Shown here: one piece after another, positions 1 to 5,064 of the stretch
Numbering within the stretch: the stretch's first letter is position 1
Layout of the letters: the number at the start of each line of letters is the position of its first letter
Assembly (NCBI GenBank): GCA_025062175.1
Contig: JANXAX010000212.1
Coordinates: 1-5,064, forward strand
Direction: 5' to 3'
Length of the DNA stretch: 5,064 bases
DNA from: Anaerolineae bacterium
GTDB taxonomy: Bacteria; Chloroflexota; Anaerolineae; 4572-78; NAK82
Position numbers and translations under genes: made by a program
The notes under the pieces: model-generated
What the model saw: the letters and a program-made list of their open reading frames with translations, nothing else
Databases searched by the model: none
Told to the model about the DNA's origin: nothing

Positions 1-268
1 TATGCCATAGGTAGGGCGACAGGGCAAGCACAGAGACTCATTTCGGGAAGAGGTGGAACGTGGTTGCCGAGCGAGGGCGATTAAATCGCCCGGTCGGAGT
101 GCGGTGCGCTGTACCCTGATCCATTGGTTGACCGTCACCAGCACAGGCGAATCCAAACCAAGCCACAAGCCACGCGCGTCAGCGCACAGCCTCGACTGTT
201 CCCCGACGGTCGCAGCTCGGATTCCACCCCTTCCAAGCGGGAGAATGCACCCTAAGCGCACCATTTGG
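1..268. other. Upstream region without a supported gene
   Basis: No coding region here is convincing. On the plus strand one frame is open from the left edge to a TAA at 82-84 (27 residues) and could be the tail of an upstream gene, but the peptide matches no family I know. On the minus strand a frame stays open from an ATG at 264-262 to the left edge (88 codons). It lacks a Shine-Dalgarno sequence, uses several AGG, CGA and TTA codons and is rich in Arg and Cys, so I do not call it. Visible non-coding structure is a palindrome at 75-91 and two near-copies of CCATT(T)GGTTGACC at 121-133 and 261-274. Confidence 0.5.
75..91. repeat. Perfect 17-bp odd palindrome
   Basis: GGGCGATT and AATCGCCC flank a single central A, giving two 8-base arms with perfect complementarity. 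As RNA it would fold to about six or seven pairs with a small A/U loop. No T-run follows on either strand, so it is not a classical intrinsic terminator. It could be an operator for a dimeric regulator or a terminator lacking a U-tract for a gene left of the window. A plus-strand stop codon (TAA, 82-84) lies at its centre. Confidence 0.5.
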
Positions 269-297
269 TTGACCCGTGGCGTACCCCGTGTTACAAT
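269..297 (+). promoter_or_regulatory. Sigma70-type promoter of the tkt operon
   Basis: The -35 box is TTGACC (269-274), the spacer is 17 bp (275-291), and the -10 box is TACAAT (292-297). Each box differs from consensus by one base and the spacing is optimal. Transcription would start near 304, giving a leader of about 127 nt before tkt. The same CCATTTGGTTGACC context around the -35 box is nearly repeated at 121-133, where no good -10 box follows. Confidence 0.7.
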
Positions 298-307
298 GGC
301 TTCGAGA

Positions 308-336
308 TATGCGTGTGCCCCGCTTACACACGCGTA
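308..336 (+). promoter_or_regulatory. Hairpin at the 5' end of the tkt leader
   Basis: GCGTGTG (311-317) pairs perfectly with CACACGC (327-333) around a 9-nt loop. The stem extends outward through a U-G pair (310/334), A-U (309/335) and U-A (308/336) to about ten pairs. It would begin within a few bases of the predicted transcript start. Such a 5' hairpin could stabilise the mRNA against 5' decay. It is far from the ribosome binding site and no known riboswitch class is recognised. Confidence 0.45.
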
Positions 337-420
337 GATAACACGCACAAAGACGTTCCGCGTAGAGATATCCTACATTCGCGGTCTTGTCGTGACTTCC
401 CTGCCACATCCTTTTCACAC

Positions 421-426
421 GAGGTG
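421..426 (+). promoter_or_regulatory. Ribosome binding site of tkt
   Basis: GAGGTG lies five bases before the ATG at 432 and matches the anti-Shine-Dalgarno sequence well. It supports the chosen start of transketolase. Confidence 0.7.
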
Positions 427-431
427 TTACG

Positions 432-2435
432 ATGTCTAAGGAGCTCGACCAACTGTGTGTCAACACGATCCGCTTCCTGGCCGTGGATGGAGTGCAGAAG
501 GCCAAGTCGGGGCATCCCGGCATGCCGATGGGCATGGCCGATGCCGCCTATGTATTGTGGACCCAGTTCTTGCGTCACAACCCTGCTAATCCGAAATGGC
601 CCAACCGCGACCGCTTTGTCCTCTCGGCCGGACATGGGTCTATGTTGCTTTACAGCCTGCTTTACCTGACCGGCTATGACCTGCCGCTTGAAGAGCTGAT
701 GCGCTTCCGCCAGTGGGGCAGTCGCACACCAGGTCATCCGGAGTACGGCCTGGCACCCGGCGTCGAGACGACCACCGGCCCGCTGGGGCAAGGGTTTGCC
801 AACGGTGTCGGCATGGCCATCGCGGAACGCTTCCTGGCTGCTACGTTCAACCGTCCCGGCTACAACCTGGTGGATCATTATGTTTACGCCATTGTCAGTG
901 ACGGCGACCTTATGGAAGGTATCAGTCACGAGGCGGCTTCGCTCGCCGGTCACCTTAAGCTGGGCAAGCTGATCTACCTCTATGACGACAACCACATCTC
1001 GATCGACGGTCCCACCGAGATCACCTTCACCGAGGACCGCGCAGCGCGCTTCGCCGCCTACAACTGGCACGTTCAACAGGTGGACGGCCATGATCGCGCC
1101 GCCGTGGCGGCTGCTATCCGGGCGGCTCAGGCGGAGACGGAACGCCCGTCGCTGATTTGCTGCCGTACGCACATCGGCTACGGCAGTCCCAACCGCCAGG
1201 ACACCGCCAAGGCACACGGCGAACCGCTGGGCGAGGAGGAAGTCATCCTGACCAAGCGCAATCTGGGCTGGCCGGAGGATAAAATGTTTTACGTGCCGGA
1301 GGAGGCGCTTCAGGTCTTCCGCCAAGCGGGGTCCCATGGCCAACGGCTGGAGGACGAATGGCATCAGATGTTCCAACGCTACGCCAAGGAATATCCTGAC
1401 CTAGCCGAGCTGTGGCAGCGCGTTTGGGCGCGCGAGGTGACGCTGGATTGGGAGAAGGTGTTGCCCGTCTTCGCCCCATCTGCCAGCGGCGAGGCGACGC
1501 GTGTCGCCTCAGGCATGGTGCTGAATGCGCTGGCGCCGCTGCTGCCGACGCTCATCGGTGGTTCGGCCGACTTAACCCCGTCCAACAACACCGAGATGAA
1601 AGGTATCCCTTGGATGGAGCCGGGCAACTACGCCGGCCGCAACATCCACTTCGGCGTGCGCGAACACGCTATGGGCGCTATCCTCAACGGCATGGCTTTA
1701 CACGGTGGTGTCATCCCTTATGGCGGCACGTTTTTGGTCTTCTCTGACTACATGCGGCCGGCCATCCGTCTGGCAGCGATGATGGAGCTGCCTGTCATCT
1801 ACGTCTTCACCCATGATAGCATTGGCCTGGGTGAGGACGGGCCGACTCATCAGCCGGTCGAGCACCTGCCCGCGTTGCGCGCCATCCCCAATCTGGTGGT
1901 CATCCGGCCGGCGGACGCCAATGAGACCAGCGAGGCATGGCGCGTGGCGTTGGAGCGGCACGAAGGCCCCACTGCCCTGTTGCTGACGCGCCAGAAAATC
2001 CCCATCTTCGACCGCGCAACGCTGGCGCCGGCAAGTGGACTGCGCCGTGGCGCCTACGTGTTGGCCGATAGCGCGGGACAACCCGACATCATCCTGATCG
2101 CCAGCGGCTCCGAGGTCGCGTTGGCGCTGGGCGCGCGCGAAGCCCTGGCTCAGCGCGGGGTGCAGGCGCGCGTCGTCAGCATGCCCAGCTGGGAGCTCTT
2201 CGAGGCGCAACCACCCGAGTATCGCGCCCAGGTGTTGCCGGCGCAGGTGACCGCGCGCCTGGCCGTGGAGGCGGCCATCCCGCTGGGTTGGGAGCGCTAT
2301 GTGGGCAACAGCGGCGCCGTCATTGGAATGGAACGCTTCGGCGCCTCGGCACCTTACCAAGTATTGCTGGAGAAGTTCGGCTTCACCGTCGAGAACGTGA
2401 CCCAACGAGCACTCCAGCTGCTCGGCAAGGCATAG
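432..2435 (+). CDS. tkt: Transketolase
   Basis: Cytosolic thiamine-diphosphate enzyme that moves two-carbon ketol units between sugar phosphates, for example xylulose-5-P + ribose-5-P to sedoheptulose-7-P + glyceraldehyde-3-P. The 667 residues match the usual full length. The N-terminal half has His28 (GHPG), His68 (GHGS), His102 (GHPE), GPLGQG at 116-121, the GDG metal/ThDP motif at 157-159 with Asn187 about 30 residues later, and His262 (AHGEPLG). The pyrimidine-binding half has GSADL at 377-381, Glu411 (VREH), HDSIGLGEDGPTHQP with His461, Asp469 and His473, and Arg520. Several of these numbers coincide with E. coli TktA, so no key residue is missing. A C-terminal transketolase domain follows. 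The ATG is backed by GAGGTG five bases upstream and by the promoter at 269-297. It is the first gene of an operon with rpiA, 10 bp downstream. Identification is secure; the 1-deoxyxylulose-5-phosphate synthase alternative does not fit. Confidence 0.97.
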   Translation: MSKELDQLCVNTIRFLAVDGVQKAKSGHPGMPMGMADAAYVLWTQFLRHNPANPKWPNRDRFVLSAGHGSMLLYSLLYLTGYDLPLEELMRFRQWGSRTPGHPEYGLAPGVETTTGPLGQGFANGVGMAIAERFLAATFNRPGYNLVDHYVYAIVSDGDLMEGISHEAASLAGHLKLGKLIYLYDDNHISIDGPTEITFTEDRAARFAAYNWHVQQVDGHDRAAVAAAIRAAQAETERPSLICCRTHIGYGSPNRQDTAKAHGEPLGEEEVILTKRNLGWPEDKMFYVPEEALQVFRQAGSHGQRLEDEWHQMFQRYAKEYPDLAELWQRVWAREVTLDWEKVLPVFAPSASGEATRVASGMVLNALAPLLPTLIGGSADLTPSNNTEMKGIPWMEPGNYAGRNIHFGVREHAMGAILNGMALHGGVIPYGGTFLVFSDYMRPAIRLAAMMELPVIYVFTHDSIGLGEDGPTHQPVEHLPALRAIPNLVVIRPADANETSEAWRVALERHEGPTALLLTRQKIPIFDRATLAPASGLRRGAYVLADSAGQPDIILIASGSEVALALGAREALAQRGVQARVVSMPSWELFEAQPPEYRAQVLPAQVTARLAVEAAIPLGWERYVGNSGAVIGMERFGASAPYQVLLEKFGFTVENVTQRALQLLGKA

Positions 2436-2445
2436 GCGACAAAGC

Positions 2446-3138
2446 GTGGCTATGAACCTCAAGCAGCAAGCGGCAGTCTACGCCGTAGATATGGTGGCAG
2501 ATGGTATGGTGCTCGGATTGGGCACTGGCTCGACCTTCGCCTATGCCCTGGAAGAGCTAGGGGCACGCGTTGCCGCAGGACGGCTGCGCTCGATTGTCGG
2601 GGTGCCCACCTCAGAAGCGACCGCCCGCCGGGCGCGCGAGCTGGGCATCCCGCTGACCACTCTGGCGGAGCACCCTGTGCTGGATATGGTCATCGACGGC
2701 GCGGACGAGGTCGACCCCCGGCTTGATCTTATCAAGGGACTAGGAGGTGCCCTCTTGCGCGAAAAGATCGTTGCCATCGCTGCTCGGCGCTTTGTCACCA
2801 TCGTAGATGAGTCGAAGCTGGTGAATCGACTGGGTACGCGTGGTCCCTTGCCGGTCGAGGTGGTGCCGTTCGCATGGGAAGTACAGGCGCGTTGGCTGAG
2901 CTCGTTGGGCTGCCACACCGAACTGCGCCGCAATCCCGACGGCTCGCCCTACGTCACCGACAACCATAACTTCATCGTGCATTGTACCTTCCCAGAGGGG
3001 ATCGCAGATCCCTATACCCTAGATCAGGTGCTACACGCACGGCCCGGCATCGTCGAGCACGGCCTCTTCCTGGGCATCGCCAGCGAGGTGGTGGTGGCCA
3101 GCGCAGAGGGCGTGCACGTGCTGAAACGCACTGCATGA
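2446..3138 (+). CDS. rpiA: Ribose-5-phosphate isomerase A
   Basis: Interconverts ribose-5-phosphate and ribulose-5-phosphate in the non-oxidative pentose phosphate pathway. The 230 residues are typical for the RpiA family (E. coli about 219). Visible motifs are the phosphate-binding GLGTGST at 24-30, the DGADEVD loop at 84-90 with Asp84 and Asp87, the KGLGGALLREK segment at 97-107 carrying the catalytic Glu106, and Lys124 in DESK. The C-terminal part, with TDNHNFIVH near 171-179 and EHGLFLG near 204-210, also matches the family. The start is ambiguous: GTG at 2446 or ATG at 2452, two codons later. Neither has a strong Shine-Dalgarno sequence, which fits translational coupling to tkt, whose stop is 10 or 16 bp upstream. 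Tkt and RpiA share pentose-phosphate intermediates, so co-transcription makes metabolic sense. Confidence 0.96.
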   Translation: MAMNLKQQAAVYAVDMVADGMVLGLGTGSTFAYALEELGARVAAGRLRSIVGVPTSEATARRARELGIPLTTLAEHPVLDMVIDGADEVDPRLDLIKGLGGALLREKIVAIAARRFVTIVDESKLVNRLGTRGPLPVEVVPFAWEVQARWLSSLGCHTELRRNPDGSPYVTDNHNFIVHCTFPEGIADPYTLDQVLHARPGIVEHGLFLGIASEVVVASAEGVHVLKRTA

Positions 3139-3145
3139 AGCGGCT

Positions 3146-3823
3146 ATGGAGCTCTTTCTCATCCGCCATGCCCAATCCACCAACAACATCCTCGACGATG
3201 AGCGACTGCGCACGATGGATCCGCTGTTGACTGAGCTGGGGATACGCCAAGCGGAGTTGCTGGCCGAACATCTGGCACGCACACTACCGTTGCACGACGG
3301 GAGGCCTACGCGGCTATATTGCAGCGCTATGTGGCGGGCGTTGCACACCGCCAGCATCATTGCACGCACCACCGGATTAAGACCGGAAGTGTGGGTGGAC
3401 ATCCACGAGCACGGCGGCATTTACATGGACTATGGCGAGGATGGCGGCGTGGTGGGCTATCCGGGCAAGACACGCTCGGAGATCCTGAGCGCCTTTCCCG
3501 AGGTCATCCTGCCGCCCGAGGTGACTGAAGAAGGTTGGTGGCACGGAGGTCGTGAGGAACTCGAGGCGTGTTATGCACGCGCGGCACGCGTGGCAGCGGC
3601 GCTACGCGCCCGCCTCCCCAGCGACGAACGTATCCTGATGATCTCTCACGGAGGCTTTCTGAATTCCTTTCTGAAAATCCTGTTCGAGCAGGCACTGGAG
3701 TGGCCCATTTTCTACCATCACGCTAACACAGCGATCACCTACGTGACCTTCAGTGCGGAGGGATATCTGGACGTGTGTTACCTCAACCGAGTGGACCATC
3801 TGCCGCCGGAGCTGGTCTCGTAA
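3146..3823 (+). CDS. Histidine phosphatase superfamily protein (phosphoglycerate-mutase-like)
   Basis: A 225-residue cytosolic protein of the histidine phosphatase (branch 1) superfamily, in which a histidine is transiently phosphorylated. The phosphate-pocket signature is LIRHAQST at 5-12 with Arg7 and the nucleophile His8 (RHA rather than the common RHG). CSAMWRALHTA (59-69) supplies the second arginine, Arg64. Glu88 in IHEHGG is the likely acid, and the second catalytic histidine is His168 in MISHGG. All four catalytic positions are present, so it should be active. It lacks the full-length features of a glycolytic mutase, so phosphatase activity is more likely. It starts 7 bp after rpiA and is surely co-transcribed. 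Its place behind tkt and rpiA suggests a sugar-phosphate substrate, for example a ketose bisphosphate by analogy with yeast Shb17, but the sequence does not show this. The ATG is the natural start, placing the RHA motif at the N-terminus as is normal. Confidence 0.88.
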   Translation: MELFLIRHAQSTNNILDDERLRTMDPLLTELGIRQAELLAEHLARTLPLHDGRPTRLYCSAMWRALHTASIIARTTGLRPEVWVDIHEHGGIYMDYGEDGGVVGYPGKTRSEILSAFPEVILPPEVTEEGWWHGGREELEACYARAARVAAALRARLPSDERILMISHGGFLNSFLKILFEQALEWPIFYHHANTAITYVTFSAEGYLDVCYLNRVDHLPPELVS

Positions 3824-4211
3824 ATGGAAGACACCGAAACGATCCTGGTGGCCGAAGACAGCCCAGAAGTGCGCAAGTTGATCGTGTTAATGCCCCAGCA
3901 GATGAGCTTCAGGTTCTGGAAGCTGCCAGCACCAGCGAAGCGCTACGCCTTGCCAAGCAGTATCCGGAAGACATCCACCTGCTGCTCACCGATGTGATGG
4001 TGCCTGACACGCACGGGTGGAAGGGCGCTAAGCTGAAGCGGCTGCTCACCCCTGCGTTCCGAAATGCGAGTGCTCTATATGTCAGGTTACACCAGCAAGG
4101 TGATCGCGCACTATGGTGTTGGAGGAAGGCATGGATGTGTTGGAGAAGCTCTTCACCATAGCCTCCCTGGCGCGCAGCATCCGCACCGTGCTGGACCGGG
4201 AGCGCGCTTAA
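3824..4211 (+). pseudogene. Broken response-regulator receiver domain
   Basis: Relic of a CheY-like phosphoacceptor domain of the kind found alone or at the C-terminus of hybrid histidine kinases. The ATG follows the phosphatase TAA with no gap. It opens with TETILVAEDSPEVRKL, including the acidic-pocket Glu11-Asp12. The homology then changes frame near 3910 and reads QVLEAAS...DIHLLLTDVMVP, with the phosphoacceptor Asp at 3991-3993. It changes again near 4050-4063 to MRVLYMSGYTSKVIAHYG (switch Ser at 4082-4084), and again at 4118 to LEEGMDVLEKLFTIASLAR, ending at TAA 4209-4211 (conserved Lys at 4146-4148, followed by Leu instead of the usual Pro). Unspliced, the first frame stops at TGA 3995-3997 after 57 residues. 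The first break fits loss of one C and the last fits loss of two bases from a GTGT run. Every functional residue survives, so decay is recent, or these are sequencing errors. The three upstream genes, about 3.4 kb, show no frameshift. Confidence 0.8.
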
Positions 4212-4711
4212 GCCCGTCCCAGCGCCAGTCGCACCCCCTGAAAGGCGATCAGGCCCACCAAGAGGGCGGCCAACACACCAGCAAGCGTTAAGGAGCTGCT
4301 CTGCCACCCGCCAGTGACTGGCACGAGAGCGGGTCCGACATGGAAGCTGATCCAATAATAATGGACCAGAGCACCCTGCGCGTTGCGTTGCTCAGCACGT
4401 ACCGCATAGCGCCCCGCCGTGGCCTCGGCCGGGACAGTGAGGGTGGCACTGAAGTTTCCATTCGCATCCGGCATCACCTGCACCAATGCCATTGCCCCAA
4501 CGCCGGTCTCTCCGTCGGTCACCAACATTACCTGCACCGGCAATCCCACTTGAGCACCTTGACCGTTCACCGTGATCGGAGTGCCCTGGGGGCCTCCGGC
4601 AGGATTGATGGTGAAGCTCAGACTGGTCACTTCGCCGCTGGCCAAAACCGCGTAGGCCGGCAACAACGCCAACACGATCAAAGTCAACACAATACGTACC
4701 ACGAGAGACAT
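4208..4711 (-). CDS. Exported Ig-like protein with C-terminal anchor (hypothetical)
   Basis: I do not recognise a named family. The 167 residues begin with a signal peptide: Arg6, a hydrophobic core at about 7-20, and a likely cleavage after VLA at 22-24. Residues about 28-126 are rich in short beta-type segments. A GGPQGTPITVNGQG stretch (39-52) and DANGNFSATLTVP (82-94) recall IPT/TIG-like or bacterial Ig-like repeats, so one extracellular beta-sandwich is likely. The end holds VPVTGG at 130-135, a polar gap, a hydrophobic helix at 141-157 and a tail with Arg161 and Arg166. This has the layout of an LPxTG sorting signal, but with Val for the first Leu; a plain membrane anchor is the alternative. 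AAAGGAGG eight bases upstream fixes the ATG. It converges on the broken receiver gene, and both stop codons share CTTAAG. It has its own promoter at 4863-4891, separate from the corA-like gene upstream. Confidence 0.8.
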   Translation of the reverse strand: MSLVVRIVLTLIVLALLPAYAVLASGEVTSLSFTINPAGGPQGTPITVNGQGAQVGLPVQVMLVTDGETGVGAMALVQVMPDANGNFSATLTVPAEATAGRYAVRAEQRNAQGALVHYYWISFHVGPALVPVTGGWQSSSLTLAGVLAALLVGLIAFQGVRLALGRA

Positions 4712-4719
4712 GGATGAAT

Positions 4720-4727
4720 CCTCCTTT
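4720..4727 (-). promoter_or_regulatory. Strong ribosome binding site of the exported protein gene
   Basis: On the minus strand AAAGGAGG lies eight bases before the ATG at 4711. It is the best Shine-Dalgarno sequence in the window and decides the start codon. Confidence 0.85.
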
Positions 4728-4862
4728 ATGTCACGGGCACGAGCCGTTCGGCACCTATCCTTACACCCTTAGGCTGAGATTTCTAGGACGACACACACTT
4801 CTGCCCGGCGGCTTTAAAACTTAAAACGGGCATTGGCATCAGCATGCTATTATGTTGAGTCC
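4728..4862 (-). other. Long 5' leader of the exported protein gene
   Basis: If transcription starts near 4856, about 145 nt of leader precede the ATG at 4711. It contains three tandem hexamers ending in GCAT on the plus strand (4828-4845), an 8-bp palindrome AGCATGCT (4841-4848), a possible GCCCG/CGGGC pairing (4803-4807 with 4827-4831) around an A/T-rich loop, and a small GCCG-AA-CGGC inverted repeat (about 4743-4752). I recognise no riboswitch class and see no small open frame with a credible start. Confidence 0.35.
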
Positions 4863-4891
4863 ATTATAGCGTGAATCACGGTATATGTCAA
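4863..4891 (-). promoter_or_regulatory. Perfect-consensus sigma70 promoter
   Basis: Read on the minus strand, TTGACA (4891-4886), a 17-bp spacer (4885-4869) and TATAAT (4868-4863) match the consensus at all twelve positions with ideal spacing. The start would be near 4856. It serves the exported protein gene at 4208-4711. Its -35 box overlaps the first of three TCAA(C/G)TT repeats (4888-4919), so it may be under repressor or activator control. Confidence 0.85.
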
Positions 4892-4919
4892 GTTGTAAAC
4901 CGGTCAACTTTTCAACTTT
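4888..4919. repeat. Three 8-bp TCAASTTK direct repeats overlapping the -35 box
   Basis: On the plus strand TCAACTTT occurs twice in perfect tandem (4904-4911 and 4912-4919), and TCAAGTTG lies exactly 16 bp before the first (4888-4895). All three are in an 8-bp phase, with the slot between them (4896-4903) degenerate. AAGTTG (4890-4895) and CAACTT (4905-4910) also form an inverted repeat with a 9-nt gap. The cluster covers and flanks the -35 box of the minus-strand promoter, which is where an operator or activator site would lie. Confidence 0.5.
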
Positions 4920-4934
4920 CCGCAGATCATGCTC

Positions 4935-5064
4935 TCAGAACCAGTCACGCCGCCAGAAGACAGCTGCTACCGAGAGCGAGACACCCAGCGAAAGGCCCAG
5001 GATGATCCAAAACGCTTCCGGGGCTTCCTGGAACGGCAGCGCCACGTTCATGCCGTAGAAGCTT
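4935..5064 (-). CDS. corA: CorA-type magnesium/divalent cation transporter, C-terminal fragment
   Basis: Only the last 42 codons and the stop (4937-4935) lie in the window; the gene continues past the right edge. The peptide carries the signature YGMN at residues 3-6 of the fragment, the hallmark pore-entrance motif at the end of TM1 of CorA channels. A short loop follows (VALPFQEAPEAF, 7-18), then a second membrane helix (about 19-36, WIILGLSLGVSL onward), and finally the short basic cytoplasmic tail WRRDWF, comparable with the Lys/Arg-rich ends of known CorA proteins. CorA proteins form homopentameric inner-membrane channels for Mg2+ (some Co2+, Ni2+ or Zn2+). The loop is shorter than that of E. 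coli CorA and lacks its MPEL sequence, so the ion preference cannot be judged. It is encoded 223 bp upstream of the exported protein gene on the same strand. No hairpin-plus-U terminator is visible between them. Confidence 0.85.
   Translation of the reverse strand, partial: SFYGMNVALPFQEAPEAFWIILGLSLGVSLSVAAVFWRRDWF

Noticed and set aside
46..75. GAGGTGGAACGTGG resembling the T-box core TGGNACCGCG
   Set aside because: Only part of the core matches, no specifier stem or terminator/antiterminator pair is visible, and the downstream gene is transketolase, not an aminoacyl-tRNA synthetase or amino-acid gene.
128..156. TTGACC at 128-133 as a second promoter
   Set aside because: The hexamer at the proper 17-bp distance is ATCCAA, a poor -10 box.
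1..264. An 88-codon minus-strand frame open to the left edge, possibly a divergent gene
   Set aside because: It has no ribosome binding site, only moderate third-position G+C, many rare-type codons and no recognisable motif. Its start abuts the tkt -35 box. It remains possible but unsupported.
324..1376. A 350-codon open frame on the minus strand across the tkt leader and 5' half of tkt
   Set aside because: It is antisense to an unmistakable transketolase and has no recognisable domain or ribosome binding site; long antisense frames are expected opposite G+C-rich codons.
1698..2462. A 254-codon open frame on the minus strand opposite the 3' half of tkt
   Set aside because: Same explanation: antisense shadow of conserved transketolase sequence, with no family resemblance.
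3775..4161. A 128-codon plus-strand frame that could be taken as an independent gene
   Set aside because: Its first part overlaps the end of the phosphatase in another frame, and only its middle (about 3910-4055) resembles a receiver domain. It is one segment of the frameshifted pseudogene.
4340..4717. A 125-codon plus-strand frame opposite the exported protein gene
   Set aside because: The minus-strand frame has a signal peptide, a coherent beta-rich body, a C-terminal anchor, a strong ribosome binding site and a promoter. The plus-strand frame has none of these and is His/Arg-rich.
4803..4831. GCCCG / CGGGC pairing as a terminator or riboswitch stem
   Set aside because: Only five pairs close a 19-nt loop, no U-tract follows, and it lies inside the predicted leader of the exported protein gene.

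Overview
This is an ordinary-looking bacterial chromosomal window at roughly 60% G+C by eye. It has one plus-strand operon on the left and a minus-strand block on the right. No mobile element, CRISPR array, rRNA or tRNA was found. The genes do not fix the taxon. The style of the CorA tail and of the small exported protein, which ends in a VPVTGG / hydrophobic / Arg tail, would fit Chloroflexota or another monoderm-like lineage. That placement is an inference of modest confidence. The window ends exactly on AAGCTT (HindIII), so the right edge may be a cloning or contig boundary.

Layout. Bases 1-268 hold no gene I can support, only a 17-bp palindrome and a duplicated CCATT(T)GGTTGACC element. 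A good sigma70-type promoter (269-297) is followed by a leader of about 127 nt that begins with a strong hairpin. It drives tkt (transketolase, 432-2435), rpiA (ribose-5-phosphate isomerase A, 2446-3138) and a histidine-phosphatase-superfamily gene (3146-3823), spaced 10 and 7 bp apart. The next ATG abuts the phosphatase stop codon directly and opens a response-regulator receiver domain (3824-4211). That domain is readable end to end only if the frame changes three times, so it is called a pseudogene.

The minus-strand block converges on it, and the two stop codons overlap inside CTTAAG. It consists of a 167-residue exported, C-terminally anchored Ig-like protein (4208-4711) with a strong ribosome binding site. 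Upstream of that gene is a perfect-consensus TTGACA-17-TATAAT promoter whose -35 box sits in a cluster of TCAA(C/G)TT repeats. At the right edge is the last 42 residues of a CorA-type divalent-cation channel.

How the genes fit together. Tkt and RpiA are two enzymes of the non-oxidative pentose phosphate pathway: RpiA interconverts ribose-5-P and ribulose-5-P, and Tkt moves two-carbon units between ketose and aldose phosphates. The co-transcribed phosphatase could act on a sugar phosphate of the same pathway. That is a hypothesis from context, by analogy with yeast Shb17, and its sequence does not prove it. I did not find a convincing undescribed system. The best leads are the phosphatase, the freshly broken receiver domain, the variant sorting-like tail and the repeat-decorated consensus promoter.
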